Numbered from the stretch's first letter, positions 33,677-42,221 are shown. The stretch is DNA of 64,000 nt from Alphaproteobacteria bacterium HGW-Alphaproteobacteria-4 (GCA_002842855.1 PHEE01000007.1:92307-156306), one strand, 5' to 3'. The notes: generated from the sequence alone by a model not told the origin. Numbers and translations are program-made.

Positions 33677-34090
33677 ATGACGAAACTCAGCTTTGCCGCG
33701 CACCCGTTCCTGTTGGGCTTCGATCAGCTTGAACGGCTGGTCGAGCGCACTGCCAAGGCCGGTGGCGATGGCTACCCCCCCTACAATATCGAGCAATCCT
33801 CTGCCGATGCCTTTCGCATCACGCTGGCGGTGGCGGGGTTTGCCGAGGCTGATCTGGCGATTGCGCTGGAGGATCGGCAACTGGTCATCCGTGGGCGGCA
33901 GGGTGAAGATGATGGTGGCCGGGTATTCCTGCACCGGGGCATTGCGGCGCGCGCCTTTCAGCGCAGCTTCGTTCTGGCCGAAGGGGTCGAGGTGGCGGCG
34001 GCCGCGTTGGAAAACGGGCTTCTGCACATCGATCTGCGCCGCGCCCAGCCCGAGCCGGTTGTGCGAAACATTCCGATCACCCGCGGCTGA
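33677..34090 (+). CDS. Small heat-shock protein (Hsp20/IbpA-like)
   Basis: A 137-aa protein with an alpha-crystallin domain: YPPYNIEQSSADAFRITLAVAGF, then LVIRGRQ and FLHRGIAARAFQRSFVLAEGVEV, a feature of the alphaproteobacterial IbpA/HspA class. The LENGLLHIDLRR strand and the C-terminal NIPI (I-x-I anchor) close the domain. It holds unfolded proteins during stress. An in-frame ATG at 33650 is an alternative start. DUF1150 follows after 11 nt, the usual pairing. The upstream region holds a plausible RpoH promoter. Confidence 0.93.
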   Translation: MTKLSFAAHPFLLGFDQLERLVERTAKAGGDGYPPYNIEQSSADAFRITLAVAGFAEADLAIALEDRQLVIRGRQGEDDGGRVFLHRGIAARAFQRSFVLAEGVEVAAAALENGLLHIDLRRAQPEPVVRNIPITRG

Positions 34091-34101
34091 AGGGAAACGC
34101 C

Positions 34102-34329
34102 ATGAACACGAAATATGATTTCGGCGCCGAGCCTGAGGCCAACATCGTCTATGTGCGCCCGGTGGCCGTGGCTGACCTGCCCGATGAAATCCGCGTACAA
34201 GCCGCAGGTCTGCAAACGCTTTACGCAGTGCACGGCGCCGATGGCGAGCGGCTGGCGCTGGTGGCGGACTGCAAACTGGCCTTCGCGCTCGCGCGCCAGC
34301 ATGACCGCACCCCGGTGCATGTGCACTGA
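34102..34329 (+). CDS. DUF1150 family protein
   Basis: A 75-aa protein with the DUF1150 layout: NIVYVRPVAVADLP near residue 14, LYAVHGADGERLALV and the ending ALARQHDRTPVHVH. The family is found behind Hsp20 in alphaproteobacteria and its function is not known. Ribosome site AGGGAAACGCC precedes the ATG. A decayed copy of its 3' end lies about 1 kb downstream at 35343-35414. Confidence 0.9.
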   Translation: MNTKYDFGAEPEANIVYVRPVAVADLPDEIRVQAAGLQTLYAVHGADGERLALVADCKLAFALARQHDRTPVHVH

Positions 34330-34357
34330 CTTGGCCGGGCGAGGGGCGCGGTAGACT

Positions 34358-35263
34358 TCAGCCTTCTTCCGTGACGGTAAATGGCACCTGTGCGCCGAAA
34401 AAATGCCGCAGGCTAACCTTCGGCGCTTCCTCGGGCAATTCCATGCGGCCGGGCCAAATGTGGATTCGCGCGCGGTAGTAGTTGATGCAGGCACTGTCTG
34501 CCTCGAGCCGCCCGTGGTCACGGTAAACGAATTTCGACAAACGATCCGAGAAATGCGCGCCGTAGGGGCGCCGCGCGGTCTGGCCCGAGATCATGAACCA
34601 GATCGGCACGCCGCGGCTCTCCAGATGACCCGACAGCCACGGGTCGTCTACCGTCCACAGTACATCAGGAATTTCATAGACTTCGGGGCCGAAAAACGCG
34701 GGCCGCACTAAGGCGCCGCGATAGCCTTCCAGAACATCCACATAGCCTTCTTCGACATAGCCTTGGGGCTTGTGCATGGTCAGGGTCAGGGTCCGCCAAA
34801 GCCGGTAGCCCGGACCCTTCACCCGCTTTTGCGCGCGCGGAAAACGTTCGAAGCTGCGGTCATAGCGATGGCCGGGCTTGCGGGAGGTCAGGTCATAGCC
34901 CTGTCCGGCGATCGCCGCTTCTGGGTGGTCGCGCCGCGCCGCCAGAAACCGCCCGGCCCAGCCGCGGTCATAAGGCTGGTCGTCATCGCAAAACAGGATG
35001 TCGACATCTTCGCACCTGTGGTCCCTGACGGTAGGTAGAACCTTGGTTGCCGGGCCATAGTCTACATCGGACCAATGCACCGTGACCCCCTCGGGCAAAT
35101 CGGGCACCGAGATCACTTCGCCGGGAAACCGCCTGTAGTGGCGCGCAAGATTAAGCCGGATCTCATCAACCTTCACATCTTGCGCAAGCAGATCGCGCAA
35201 GGTCGGGCCGATCTTGCCAAAGCGCGTCGGAATGGTGGTAAGCGAGATGATGAACTTTGGCAT
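34358..35263 (-). CDS. Glycosyltransferase-like protein with DDD motif
   Basis: A 301-aa protein. The N-terminus FIISLTTIPTRFGKIGPTLRDLL is the first strand and helix of a GT-A fold. DILFCDDDQPYDRGW provides the metal-binding DxD site at about residue 98, and GYDL, LVRPAFF and WTVDDPWLSGHLESRG follow. It is probably a soluble transferase acting on an unknown acceptor, maybe a surface polysaccharide. The start at 35263 opens with MPKFIISL. It stands alone on the minus strand, between DUF1150 and its decayed copy. Confidence 0.75.
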   Translation of the reverse strand: MPKFIISLTTIPTRFGKIGPTLRDLLAQDVKVDEIRLNLARHYRRFPGEVISVPDLPEGVTVHWSDVDYGPATKVLPTVRDHRCEDVDILFCDDDQPYDRGWAGRFLAARRDHPEAAIAGQGYDLTSRKPGHRYDRSFERFPRAQKRVKGPGYRLWRTLTLTMHKPQGYVEEGYVDVLEGYRGALVRPAFFGPEVYEIPDVLWTVDDPWLSGHLESRGVPIWFMISGQTARRPYGAHFSDRLSKFVYRDHGRLEADSACINYYRARIHIWPGRMELPEEAPKVSLRHFFGAQVPFTVTEEG

Positions 35264-35342
35264 ATTACCGCTTCGACTTATCACGGCCAACTTAGCAAAT
35301 CAGCGCGGGGAATGCCATGCTTGTCGGCGTCTGGCGCGCGGA

Positions 35343-35414
35343 GAGCGGCAAAGCTTGATGTCTGACGCATTGCTGGCCCGCCAACACAACCGCACGCCGG
35401 CGCATGTGCCCTAG
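35343..35414 (+). pseudogene. 3' remnant of a second DUF1150 gene
   Basis: The in-frame translation ERQSLMSD-ALLARQHNRTPAHVP-stop aligns with the end of the intact DUF1150 (ERLALVADCKLAFALARQHD...PVHVH), with a four-residue deletion. Identity is strong in LARQHxRTPxHV. There is no credible start or upstream half, and the glycosyltransferase start lies just left on the other strand. It looks like the tail of a duplicated hsp20-DUF1150 copy left after deletion or rearrangement. Confidence 0.55.
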
Positions 35415-35420
35415 GCGGGT

Positions 35421-36449
35421 TCAGCCGGCAAGCAGCAACCGGGTTTCCCATCGCTTGAGGCAGGGGCGGGCGGTTGGCCCGTAGCCTTTGAAATCGGCGC
35501 CAAGTTCGGGGAACAGGTCCAGCACTTCGGCGCGCGTCGGTTCATCGAGCAGGGCCATGCCACAGGCGGCGGGGTAAAAGCTTTCGCTCAGCATGCCGGA
35601 TGCGCGGATGATTTCGTGCCGGTCGAACAGCAGGTGCGCATAGGTGACCGCATCGCAGGGCGCGCGGCGGATGCTGGTATCATTGATCAGGTGCAGCGCG
35701 GGCACCAGAACCTGTGTGGAGCCGAACAGCAGTTCCGCCCGCCAGCCGCCCAGCAGCACCCGGTGCTGCGGTGACAGTCGCAGAGCGCGGGCATTGCCCA
35801 TGGCGCCAATGGCAAAGCGCACCGGAGCCATCTTGCCGCGCCCCGAAACCCGGCGCTGACCGACCCAGCGCAGCGGTTGCAGCCCGTGGTCGAGCGTAGG
35901 CACCAGATCGCCCGGCATGAGGGATTCCACCGGGCGGGGCCCCGCCGCCGTGTCGATCAATGTTCCGGCGGCGAAGCAGACGAAGGCATCATCGATATTG
36001 GCGACCGTGACCGAGGCATATTCGACCCCGTCAAAGGTGCCGAGGGTGATCTGGGTGACATTATTGTAGTTCGCGCCCGCGAGAAAGGAATCGTCGTGGA
36101 TCCGAACCGCGTAGGTGCCATCATCAAAAAGCGTCACTGCCAATTTGACATTGGTGTAAGTGGTGCCACCGACAGTAACGGTGCTGCCGACATAGGCCGC
36201 CACCTCGCGAACCGAATGGCTTACGCCGCCCACGATGATGCGGTCGCCGGTCGTTATCGAAGCATCGTCGGTATCGGTATCCGATATCACCCCGTCGCCC
36301 GAGGCATCCGACAGCGTGACGGTTTGATATGTCGAGGGCGAAATGTTCAGCCCGTTGCCGATGGCATCGAGATTGTCCTGATCGAACGGGGAGTACCCCG
36401 GCCACTTGGCCGTGGAAACCCACATCCAGCTTTGCGTCAGAATCGTCAT
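35421..36449 (-). CDS. Hint-domain (hedgehog/intein-like) protein
   Basis: A 342-aa protein. The N-terminal part (residues 1-150) is Thr/Asp/Gly-rich with calcium-binding-like SDASGDGVISDTDTDD and repeated beta-strands. The Hint domain begins at C158 (CFAAGTLIDT), continues with GPRPVESLMPGD and has LSPQHRVLL for the conserved His. Hint domains catalyse self-cleavage or ester formation; in Rhodobacteraceae they often occur in exported or RTX-like proteins. No classical signal peptide is visible, so type I export is possible. It is followed by the end of the DUF1150 remnant. Confidence 0.8.
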   Translation of the reverse strand: MTILTQSWMWVSTAKWPGYSPFDQDNLDAIGNGLNISPSTYQTVTLSDASGDGVISDTDTDDASITTGDRIIVGGVSHSVREVAAYVGSTVTVGGTTYTNVKLAVTLFDDGTYAVRIHDDSFLAGANYNNVTQITLGTFDGVEYASVTVANIDDAFVCFAAGTLIDTAAGPRPVESLMPGDLVPTLDHGLQPLRWVGQRRVSGRGKMAPVRFAIGAMGNARALRLSPQHRVLLGGWRAELLFGSTQVLVPALHLINDTSIRRAPCDAVTYAHLLFDRHEIIRASGMLSESFYPAACGMALLDEPTRAEVLDLFPELGADFKGYGPTARPCLKRWETRLLLAG

Positions 36450-36523
36450 GCAGTGCCCGCGAGAATAGGTCTGCACGGAGCATCGCGGTTAATCGGTGAA
36501 CATAACGCAAACCGCCGCCCGGT

Positions 36524-37408
36524 TCACGGGCGGCGGATGGGAAAGGTTTTCGTCAAATTCGGTGCAATCAGTGGGCCGGTTCGGCCACCCTCGGGCAACC
36601 ACGCAAGCGGCGGCAAGCGCTTGCCCAGCCGATCCAGCATCCGGCCATAGAGGCTGGCTGCTGCGGGGCGCGGGGTCGGGTGCAGCTTGTGGTGGAGGTG
36701 CAACCCGAACACGGCGGGATCATCTTCAAGCCGTTCGGTTTCGTCGGCATCGTAAAAGCGCAGCGTCTCTTTGCCGTTCCAGCCATAAAAGACGCGCACC
36801 CCGAGCGCGTGCCGCAGCAAATCGTGCTTGCGCGCCAGTCGCGTAAAGGCGTCGTTGCCATAGACCGTGATGCCCAGATCGGCGGGCGAAAACGGGCGGC
36901 CGAGCAGCCGCCAGAAGGTCGGGCGTAGCACCCCACGCCGAAAACCAAGCCAGTGCGGCATCAGATCGGGCGACTCTAGCACCCGCAGATAATCGGCAAT
37001 CATCGGGTTGTCCGGCGGCAGATAGAAAACCGGGCTGCCGATGCGGTGTCGGTCTTCCCAGGCGAAGAACGGTTTTCCCGGATCAACCGCGAAGTGCCGA
37101 AACAGCAGCACATCGCAATCAAGCCAGAGACCCGCCCCGCGTTCCTGCAACTTGACGCGGAAGAGGTCCGAAAAGTTCATCATCGGCTGGAAGGCACGCC
37201 GCTCCTTGCGCAGCACCGGCAGCAGGCGTTGCAGCAGGCTTTCGGGCAGAACCGGATCGGCCGCGTGCCTTGCCACGCCCTCGGGAACGCCCTCGACGGT
37301 GCCGTAGCTGTAAAGATCAACCTCAAACCCGGCTTCAAGCCAGGAGGCAAGGCAGAGTGTTTCCATATTGCGTAGGCGGCCCGAGTGCCAGAATGTCGCG
37401 ATCCGCAT
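36524..37408 (-). CDS. Glycosyltransferase-like protein (sugar-binding DxD type)
   Basis: A 294-aa protein with IATFWHSGRLRNMETLCLASWLEAGFEVDLYSYG at the N-terminus and GAGLWLDCDVLLFR near residue 95, the DxD site of GT32/alpha-1,4-glycosyltransferase-like enzymes. GNDAFTRLARKH and GLHLHHKLH lie near the C-terminus. It would transfer a sugar to an unknown acceptor, perhaps lipopolysaccharide or capsule. It is one of two unrelated glycosyltransferases in a 3-kb stretch, with a Hint protein between them. Confidence 0.75.
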   Translation of the reverse strand: MRIATFWHSGRLRNMETLCLASWLEAGFEVDLYSYGTVEGVPEGVARHAADPVLPESLLQRLLPVLRKERRAFQPMMNFSDLFRVKLQERGAGLWLDCDVLLFRHFAVDPGKPFFAWEDRHRIGSPVFYLPPDNPMIADYLRVLESPDLMPHWLGFRRGVLRPTFWRLLGRPFSPADLGITVYGNDAFTRLARKHDLLRHALGVRVFYGWNGKETLRFYDADETERLEDDPAVFGLHLHHKLHPTPRPAAASLYGRMLDRLGKRLPPLAWLPEGGRTGPLIAPNLTKTFPIRRP

Positions 37409-37434
37409 TCACCCTCCCTCGCGCCGATTATGCC

Positions 37435-39141
37435 TCAGTGCCCGATCAGGCCCATGCTTTCAAGCTTCAATACCACCTGATGTGCGCAGTGATCGACATC
37501 GACGTTTTCGGTATCGACCACCAGTTCGGCCTTGGTCGGGGCCTCGTAGGGGTCGGAAATGCCGGTGAATTCCTTGATCTTGCCTTCGCGCGCCAGCTTG
37601 TAAAGGCCCTTGCGGTCGCGCCGCTCGCATTCCTCGATCGAGGTGGCCACATGCACTTCGACAAAGGCGCCGAAAGCCTCGATCATCTCGCGCACAGCCC
37701 GCCGCGTGGCGGTGTAGGGGGCGATGGGGGCGCAAATGGCGATGCCGCCGTTCTTGGTGATCTCGCTGGCGACATAGCCGATCCGCTTGATGTTAAGATC
37801 GCGGTGCTCTTTCGAGAATCCCAGTTCTGATGAGAGATGCTTGCGCACCACGTCGCCATCAAGCAGGGTTACCGGGCGGCCGCCCATTTCCATCAGTTTC
37901 ACCATCAGCGCGTTGGCGATGGTCGATTTGCCGCTGCCTGAAAGCCCGGTGAAGAACACCGTGAAGCCCTGTTTTGACCGCGCCGGGCTGGTGCGGCGCA
38001 GTTCGGTGACCACTTGCGGAAAGCTGAACCACTCGGGAATTTCAAGCCCTTCGCGCAGGCGGCGGCGCAGTTCTGTGCCCGAAATATCAAGCACGGTGGA
38101 ACCTTCCGGCACCTCGTTCGCGGGGTAATACTGCGCCTTTTCCTGCACATAGACCATGTGCTTGAAATCGACCATTTCCAGCCCGATTTCGGATTCGTAT
38201 TCCTTGAACATCACCTGCGCGTCGTATGGCCCGTAAAAATCCTGCCCGGCGCTGTTCTTGCCCGGCCCGGCGTGGTCGCGCCCGACAATGAAATGGGTGC
38301 AGCCGTGGTTGCGCCGGATCAGGCCGTGCCAGACCGCCTCGCGCGGGCCCGCCATGCGCATCGCAAGGTTCAATAGGCTCATGGTGGTGGTCGATGACGG
38401 GTATTGGTCAAGCACCGCCTCGTAGCAGCGCACGCGGGTGAAATGGTCCACATCGCCCGGCTTGGTCATGCCCACGACCGGGTGGATAAGCAGGTTCGCC
38501 TGCGCCTCGCGCGCGGCGCGGAAGGTCAGTTCCTGATGCGCACGGTGCAAGGGGTTGCGGGTCTGGAAGGCCACCACGCGACGCCAGCCCATCTTGCGGA
38601 AGAAGGCGCGCAACTCGTTGGGGGTATCGCGGCGGCCCTTGAAATCGTAATGCACCGGCTGCTGGATGCCGGTGATCGGGCCGCCAAGATAAACCGGCCC
38701 GGCCTGATGGTGCAGGTAGTTCACCGCCGGATGCGCAAGGTCATCGGCGCCAAATACCTTGGCGGCCTCGTTGGCCTTGTTGGGCACCCATTTGTCGGTG
38801 ACCGAAAGGATCGCAAGGATCACCCCTTCCTGATCGCGCAGCGCAATATCCTGCCCCGGCTCGATCTTCGCGGCAAACGCCTCGGAAACGTCGAGCGTGA
38901 TCGGCATCGGCCAGAGCGTGCCATCGGCAAGGCGCATGGTTTCAACCACGCTTTCGTAATCGGCCTGCCCCAGAAACCCCTTCAGCGGGTTGAAACCGCC
39001 GTTCATCAGCAATTCAAGGTCGCAGGTCTGGCGCGGCGTCAGATCCCACGAGGGCAGGTTGCCCGCCTCGACTTTGAGCTTCAATGCGGATTCATGCGAA
39101 ACATAGAGCTCCGGGACCGGAGCGAGATTGGAAAGGGACAT
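37435..39141 (-). CDS. sat-cysC: Bifunctional sulfate adenylyltransferase / adenylylsulfate kinase
   Basis: A 568-aa fusion. Residues about 1-385 are ATP sulfurylase with QTRNPLHRAHQ, HPVVGMTKPGD and FIVGRDHAGPG. From about residue 390 it is APS kinase with the P-loop GLSGSGKST, the LDGDVVRKHL strand and IAPYTATRRAVREMI. It activates sulfate to APS and then PAPS for assimilation or sulfation. The start MSLSNLAPVPELY was chosen inside a longer open frame. It is monocistronic, with a terminator-bounded trxB upstream on the same strand. Confidence 0.95.
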   Translation of the reverse strand: MSLSNLAPVPELYVSHESALKLKVEAGNLPSWDLTPRQTCDLELLMNGGFNPLKGFLGQADYESVVETMRLADGTLWPMPITLDVSEAFAAKIEPGQDIALRDQEGVILAILSVTDKWVPNKANEAAKVFGADDLAHPAVNYLHHQAGPVYLGGPITGIQQPVHYDFKGRRDTPNELRAFFRKMGWRRVVAFQTRNPLHRAHQELTFRAAREAQANLLIHPVVGMTKPGDVDHFTRVRCYEAVLDQYPSSTTTMSLLNLAMRMAGPREAVWHGLIRRNHGCTHFIVGRDHAGPGKNSAGQDFYGPYDAQVMFKEYESEIGLEMVDFKHMVYVQEKAQYYPANEVPEGSTVLDISGTELRRRLREGLEIPEWFSFPQVVTELRRTSPARSKQGFTVFFTGLSGSGKSTIANALMVKLMEMGGRPVTLLDGDVVRKHLSSELGFSKEHRDLNIKRIGYVASEITKNGGIAICAPIAPYTATRRAVREMIEAFGAFVEVHVATSIEECERRDRKGLYKLAREGKIKEFTGISDPYEAPTKAELVVDTENVDVDHCAHQVVLKLESMGLIGH

Positions 39142-39264
39142 CGGTATGGGCTCGCTAATTGCCTGTTCAGGTTTGCCGGGTTGCGGCATTGGCGCCGCCA
39201 CATTCGCGCGGGGCATAGCGCGCCATTGTGGCACAATTCAAGCGATCATTGAGGTTTATGCAAA

Positions 39265-39290
39265 GATCGGGCGGTTTTGCCGCCCTGATC
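39265..39290 (-). terminator. Hairpin terminator after trxB
   Basis: Arms GATCGGGCGG and CCGCCCTGATC with a 5-nt T-rich loop and one bulge. On the minus strand they are followed by TTTGC. The hairpin lies 44 bp past the trxB stop and 124 bp before the sat-cysC start, separating the two genes. Confidence 0.65.
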
Positions 39291-39333
39291 TGCCTTTGCC
39301 GAAAACTGTTCCGCCTGCCGCCTGCGCGCGGGA

Positions 39334-40278
39334 TCAGGCGTCTTCGCTTGCCAGAAACCGCTCGGCATCAAGCGCCGCCATGCAGCCCATGCCCGCGCTG
39401 GTCACCGCCTGGCGATAGACCGGATCGGTCAGGTCGCCCGCCGCGAACACGCCGGGGATCGAGGTCAACGTGGTGCCGGGCTGCACCTTCACATAGCCGC
39501 CGTGGTGCATTTCCAGCTGGTCTTTTACAAGCTCCGAGGCAGGCGCGTGACCGATCGCCACAAAGAAGCCGTCGCAGGGAACCACGCTTTCGGCGCCGGT
39601 TTTCACATCGCGCACCCGCACCCCGGTTACCCCCAGCGGGTTCTCGTCGCCAAGCACTTCTTCGATCGTGTGGTTCCAGCGCACTTCGATTTTCGGGTGC
39701 TTGAACAGGCGGTTTTGCAGGATCTTTTCGGCCCGCAGGCTGTCGCGGCGGTGAATGAGCGTAACCTTGGTGGCGAAGTTGGTCAGATAGAGCGCCTCTT
39801 CCACCGCCGAGTTGCCGCCACCCGCCACCACAACCTCTTTGCCACGGTAAAAGAAACCGTCGCAGGTGGCGCAGGCCGAGGCGCCGAAGCCCTTGTATTT
39901 CTCTTCCGAAGGCAGCCCCAGCCAGCGCGCCTGCGCCCCGGTGGCCAAGATCACCGCATCGGCGGTGTAGGTGGTGCCAGAGTCGCCGATCGCCGTGAAT
40001 GGGCGCTTTTGCAGATCAAGCGAGGTGATCAGGTCCGAGATGATCTCGGCGCCCATCGCGGCGGCGTGCGCCTCCATCTTGACCATCAGTTCGGGCCCCA
40101 TCACCGTGGTTTCGCCCGGCCAGTTTTCAACCTCGGTGGTGATCGTCAACTGCCCGCCCGGCTGCATCCCCTGAACGAGCAGGGGCGAAAGCATCGCGCG
40201 CGCGGCATAAACGGCGGCGGTATAGCCTGCAGGCCCCGAACCGATGATCAAAACCTTCGTGTGCCGCGTCTCGCCCAT
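39334..40278 (-). CDS. trxB: Thioredoxin reductase
   Basis: A 314-aa low-molecular-weight TrxB. The FAD motif [16 protein letters not shown] lies at the N-terminus. The redox pair CATC is in the NADPH domain ([12 protein letters not shown]), next to the NADPH motif [14 protein letters not shown]. The C-terminal FAD closure is [23 protein letters not shown]. It reduces thioredoxin with NADPH. ATG codons at 40290 and 40293 are alternative starts; 40278 gives [13 protein letters not shown] and has a G-rich site before it. It is divergent from the Lrp-type regulator. Confidence 0.95.
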   Translation of the reverse strand: MGETRHTKVLIIGSGPAGYTAAVYAARAMLSPLLVQGMQPGGQLTITTEVENWPGETTVMGPELMVKMEAHAAAMGAEIISDLITSLDLQKRPFTAIGDSGTTYTADAVILATGAQARWLGLPSEEKYKGFGASACATCDGFFYRGKEVVVAGGGNSAVEEALYLTNFATKVTLIHRRDSLRAEKILQNRLFKHPKIEVRWNHTIEEVLGDENPLGVTGVRVRDVKTGAESVVPCDGFFVAIGHAPASELVKDQLEMHHGGYVKVQPGTTLTSIPGVFAAGDLTDPVYRQAVTSAGMGCMAALDAERFLASEDA

Positions 40279-40373
40279 ATCCGCCCCCATCATGGTGTTA
40301 CCCGCATATATCTGCCCCTCGGTCCGGTTTAAACCCCCTGAGGCCTGTGGCAAGATTGCTCTTGCGCGGGGTT

Positions 40374-40394
40374 TTGCGAAAGAATATTGCGCAA
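40374..40394. promoter_or_regulatory. Candidate Lrp/AsnC operator
   Basis: An imperfect dyad, TTGCG at 40374 and TTGCGCAA at 40387, surrounds an A/T centre (AAAGAATA). It lies 46 bp before the start of the Lrp-type gene and in the divergent trxB promoter region. Lrp-family proteins often bind such sites and autoregulate. The assignment is by form only. Confidence 0.35.
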
Positions 40395-40439
40395 CCTTCG
40401 CCACGGCGATAAGTTCCGCGAAACCTTTGGAGGCGCAGG

Positions 40440-40940
40440 ATGTCTGGCACCAAGCTTGACGAGATCGACCGCAAGATCCTGGCGGAATTGCAGGCCGACG
40501 GGCGTATGACCAATGTCGAACTTGCCAAGCGGGTCGGCATTTCGGCGCCGCCCTGCCTGCGCAGGGTCCGCACACTTGAAGAGGCGGGCTATATTCGCGG
40601 CTACCATGCCGACGTGAACCCGCGCGAGTTGGGGTTTGAGGTTGGGGTTTTCGCCATGGTGCGGCTGCAAAGTCAGGCTGAAACCGACCTGAGCGCGTTT
40701 GAGGCGCTCTGCCGCGCCTGGCCTCTGGTGCGTGAATGCCACATGCTCAATGGCGAGATCGACTTCATTCTCAAATGCGTGGCGCCTGACCTTTCCAGCT
40801 TTCAGCGCTTTCTGACCGAGGAGCTTACATCGGCGGCGAATGTCGCGTCGGTGAAGACCTCGCTGGTGATCCGCTGCGCCAAGGATCAGCCGGGCGTGCC
40901 GTTCGATGTGCTTGAAGCGCGCCTTGCCCGCCACCCCTGA
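40440..40940 (+). CDS. Lrp/AsnC family transcriptional regulator
   Basis: A 166-aa protein. The N-terminal winged HTH is [49 protein letters not shown]. The C-terminal RAM domain runs from about residue 65 ([12 protein letters not shown]) and includes [21 protein letters not shown]. It should bind an amino acid and act as an oligomer. It is divergent from trxB and may control it or itself. It ends just before a repeat-type hairpin that may serve as terminator. Confidence 0.93.
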   Translation: MSGTKLDEIDRKILAELQADGRMTNVELAKRVGISAPPCLRRVRTLEEAGYIRGYHADVNPRELGFEVGVFAMVRLQSQAETDLSAFEALCRAWPLVRECHMLNGEIDFILKCVAPDLSSFQRFLTEELTSAANVASVKTSLVIRCAKDQPGVPFDVLEARLARHP

Positions 40941-40957
40941 TCCTGCGCCCAAGGCCC

Positions 40958-41003
40958 GGATATCTGCCCCAAGGCAGGCGCCCTTGCCTTGGGCCAAATA
41001 TCC
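40958..41003. repeat. Hairpin member of the dispersed GGATATTTG..CCAAGGCA repeat
   Basis: A 19-nt inverted repeat with two mismatches (GGATATCTGCCCCAAGGCA at 40958-40976 and its mirror at 40985-41003) has an 8-nt loop. It shares the core CCTTGG..AAATATCC with the copies in xdhA, xdhB, at 45560 and at 62518. Placed between convergent genes, it may also act as a bidirectional terminator. Confidence 0.7.
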
Positions 41004-41029
41004 CCCCGCGGAGCGCGGCAGGGCCGGGG

Positions 41030-41836
41030 TCAGCCTTCCAGCAACTGCTCGACCTCGAACCGCGTCAGCCTTGGGTGTGCATGCGGCCCGAAATCGGCCA
41101 GCCGCGCCAGTTGCGGAAAGAATGCGGAAAACAGCGCCAGCATGCGCGGCTCGACCATCGCCTCGATGCCAGTGCCGGGGTGGTAGCTTTCCACTTCCAG
41201 CCCCATTACCCGCAGGCTCGATTGCCGCGCCAATACCAGATGAAAGACGTTTATCGGCACGACCGGCCGCAGTTCGATCACGCTCACGCCATCGACCACG
41301 GCACGGGCGGGCACATAGGCGGTGTCACTGCCCGCCACCGCACGGCAGCGCGCATCGCGCAGCAAAAGCCGCGCGCGCGGGCCTAGCACCAGATCGTGGA
41401 TCGGGCGATTGGCGCCAAAGGCTTCGGCGGTGATGCGCGTCAGGGTCCCGTCACTTTCACCGGCGGCGTTGGGGTAGATCGTCATCGAACCGATCCAGGT
41501 GATGGTTTCGGCCCGCCCTTCGGCGGTCAGCGCCCGCATGCCGGGCACGAGGTCTTCGACCGCCACTGGCCCCGCTTCGGTCGCCACCAGCGCGCCGCGT
41601 GCCAACGCCGAAAACGCCTCTTCAAAAAGTGCCGTCGCCGGGGCGATGCGGGTCGAGCTTTCCACATTGCCCGCAGCGGTCAACCAGGCGGTTTCATAGC
41701 GGCGCGTCAGCGCGCGCGCCTGTTGTGGCCGGGCATCCGGTAGCGGAGCCTGCAATTTGCGGGTCGAGAGCGAACTGGCTACAGGGCGCTGCCCTTGCAC
41801 CGCAAGTGATGCGGCGGGGCGGTGGGGATAGGACAT
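41030..41836 (-). CDS. Degenerate Hint-fold protein lacking catalytic Cys and His
   Basis: A 268-aa protein whose middle region aligns with the Hint domain: GALVATEAGPVAVEDLVPGM matches GTLIDTAAGPRPVESLMPGD of the protein at 35421-36449. The family Cys before this motif is replaced (ALARG instead of CFAAG), and the LSPQHRVLL block has become LGPRARLLL. No signal peptide. C-terminal helices (MLALFSAFFPQLARLADFG) resemble the other protein's tail in pattern. It probably keeps a binding role only. Ribosome site GGAAGG precedes the ATG at 41836. Confidence 0.7.
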   Translation of the reverse strand: MSYPHRPAASLAVQGQRPVASSLSTRKLQAPLPDARPQQARALTRRYETAWLTAAGNVESSTRIAPATALFEEAFSALARGALVATEAGPVAVEDLVPGMRALTAEGRAETITWIGSMTIYPNAAGESDGTLTRITAEAFGANRPIHDLVLGPRARLLLRDARCRAVAGSDTAYVPARAVVDGVSVIELRPVVPINVFHLVLARQSSLRVMGLEVESYHPGTGIEAMVEPRMLALFSAFFPQLARLADFGPHAHPRLTRFEVEQLLEG

Positions 41837-41945
41837 GATCAACCTTCCGGTTTCATCAGGTCTGCAGCGGCCCCCACCGAGTACAGACAAACAGGCGCAC
41901 AGAATGCGGGCATCACCGCCCGGCTGTCAAATCCTGCGCGAAATT

Positions 41946-41986
41946 GTCGTGGGGCGCCGGGCCAATCCGGCCCCGCGCCCCACGAC
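41946..41986 (-). terminator. Long hairpin terminator after the 57-aa gene
   Basis: An 11-bp perfect outer stem (GTCGTGGGGCG/CGCCCCACGAC) continues into a further GC-rich inner stem around AATCC. On the minus strand AATTTCG follows. It lies 61 bp past the stop of the small gene at 42048, and upstream of the degenerate Hint gene. Confidence 0.6.
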
Positions 41987-42047
41987 TGTTTCTATGTTCT
42001 GAATAGCCTCGCCACAATTGCCGCGAGGCGGGCGAATCGGGTGCCGA

Positions 42048-42221
42048 TCAGGCGCGCCGCAAGACCGCACGCAGGCCGGTGGCGCGCGGGTCAGCCGCTT
42101 CGGTGCGCCGGGCAATGGTTTGTGCCCGCACTGCGCCACGCTGCCACGGCATCGCGACTTCGCATTTGGCGGCTTCGGCGATGGCGGATTGCAGCCAGCG
42201 GCGGGGTTTCTTGGGGGTCAT
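42048..42221 (-). CDS. Small basic conserved-looking protein (57 aa)
   Basis: A 57-aa Arg/Ala-rich protein starting MTPKKPRRWLQSAIAEAAKCEVAMPWQRG. The K-PR-W-x2-S/I-AEA and MPWxRG pattern recurs, from memory, in unannotated short proteins of Rhodobacteraceae. It has GGAG 9 nt ahead of the ATG and a hairpin after the stop. No function is known. Net charge is strongly positive, so nucleic-acid or ribosome contact is possible but unproved. Confidence 0.65.
   Translation of the reverse strand: MTPKKPRRWLQSAIAEAAKCEVAMPWQRGAVRAQTIARRTEAADPRATGLRAVLRRA

Noticed and set aside
40326-40335. GGTTTAAACC palindrome near the trxB promoter
   Set aside because: A 10-bp palindrome alone in an AT-containing promoter gap is not enough to name an operator.
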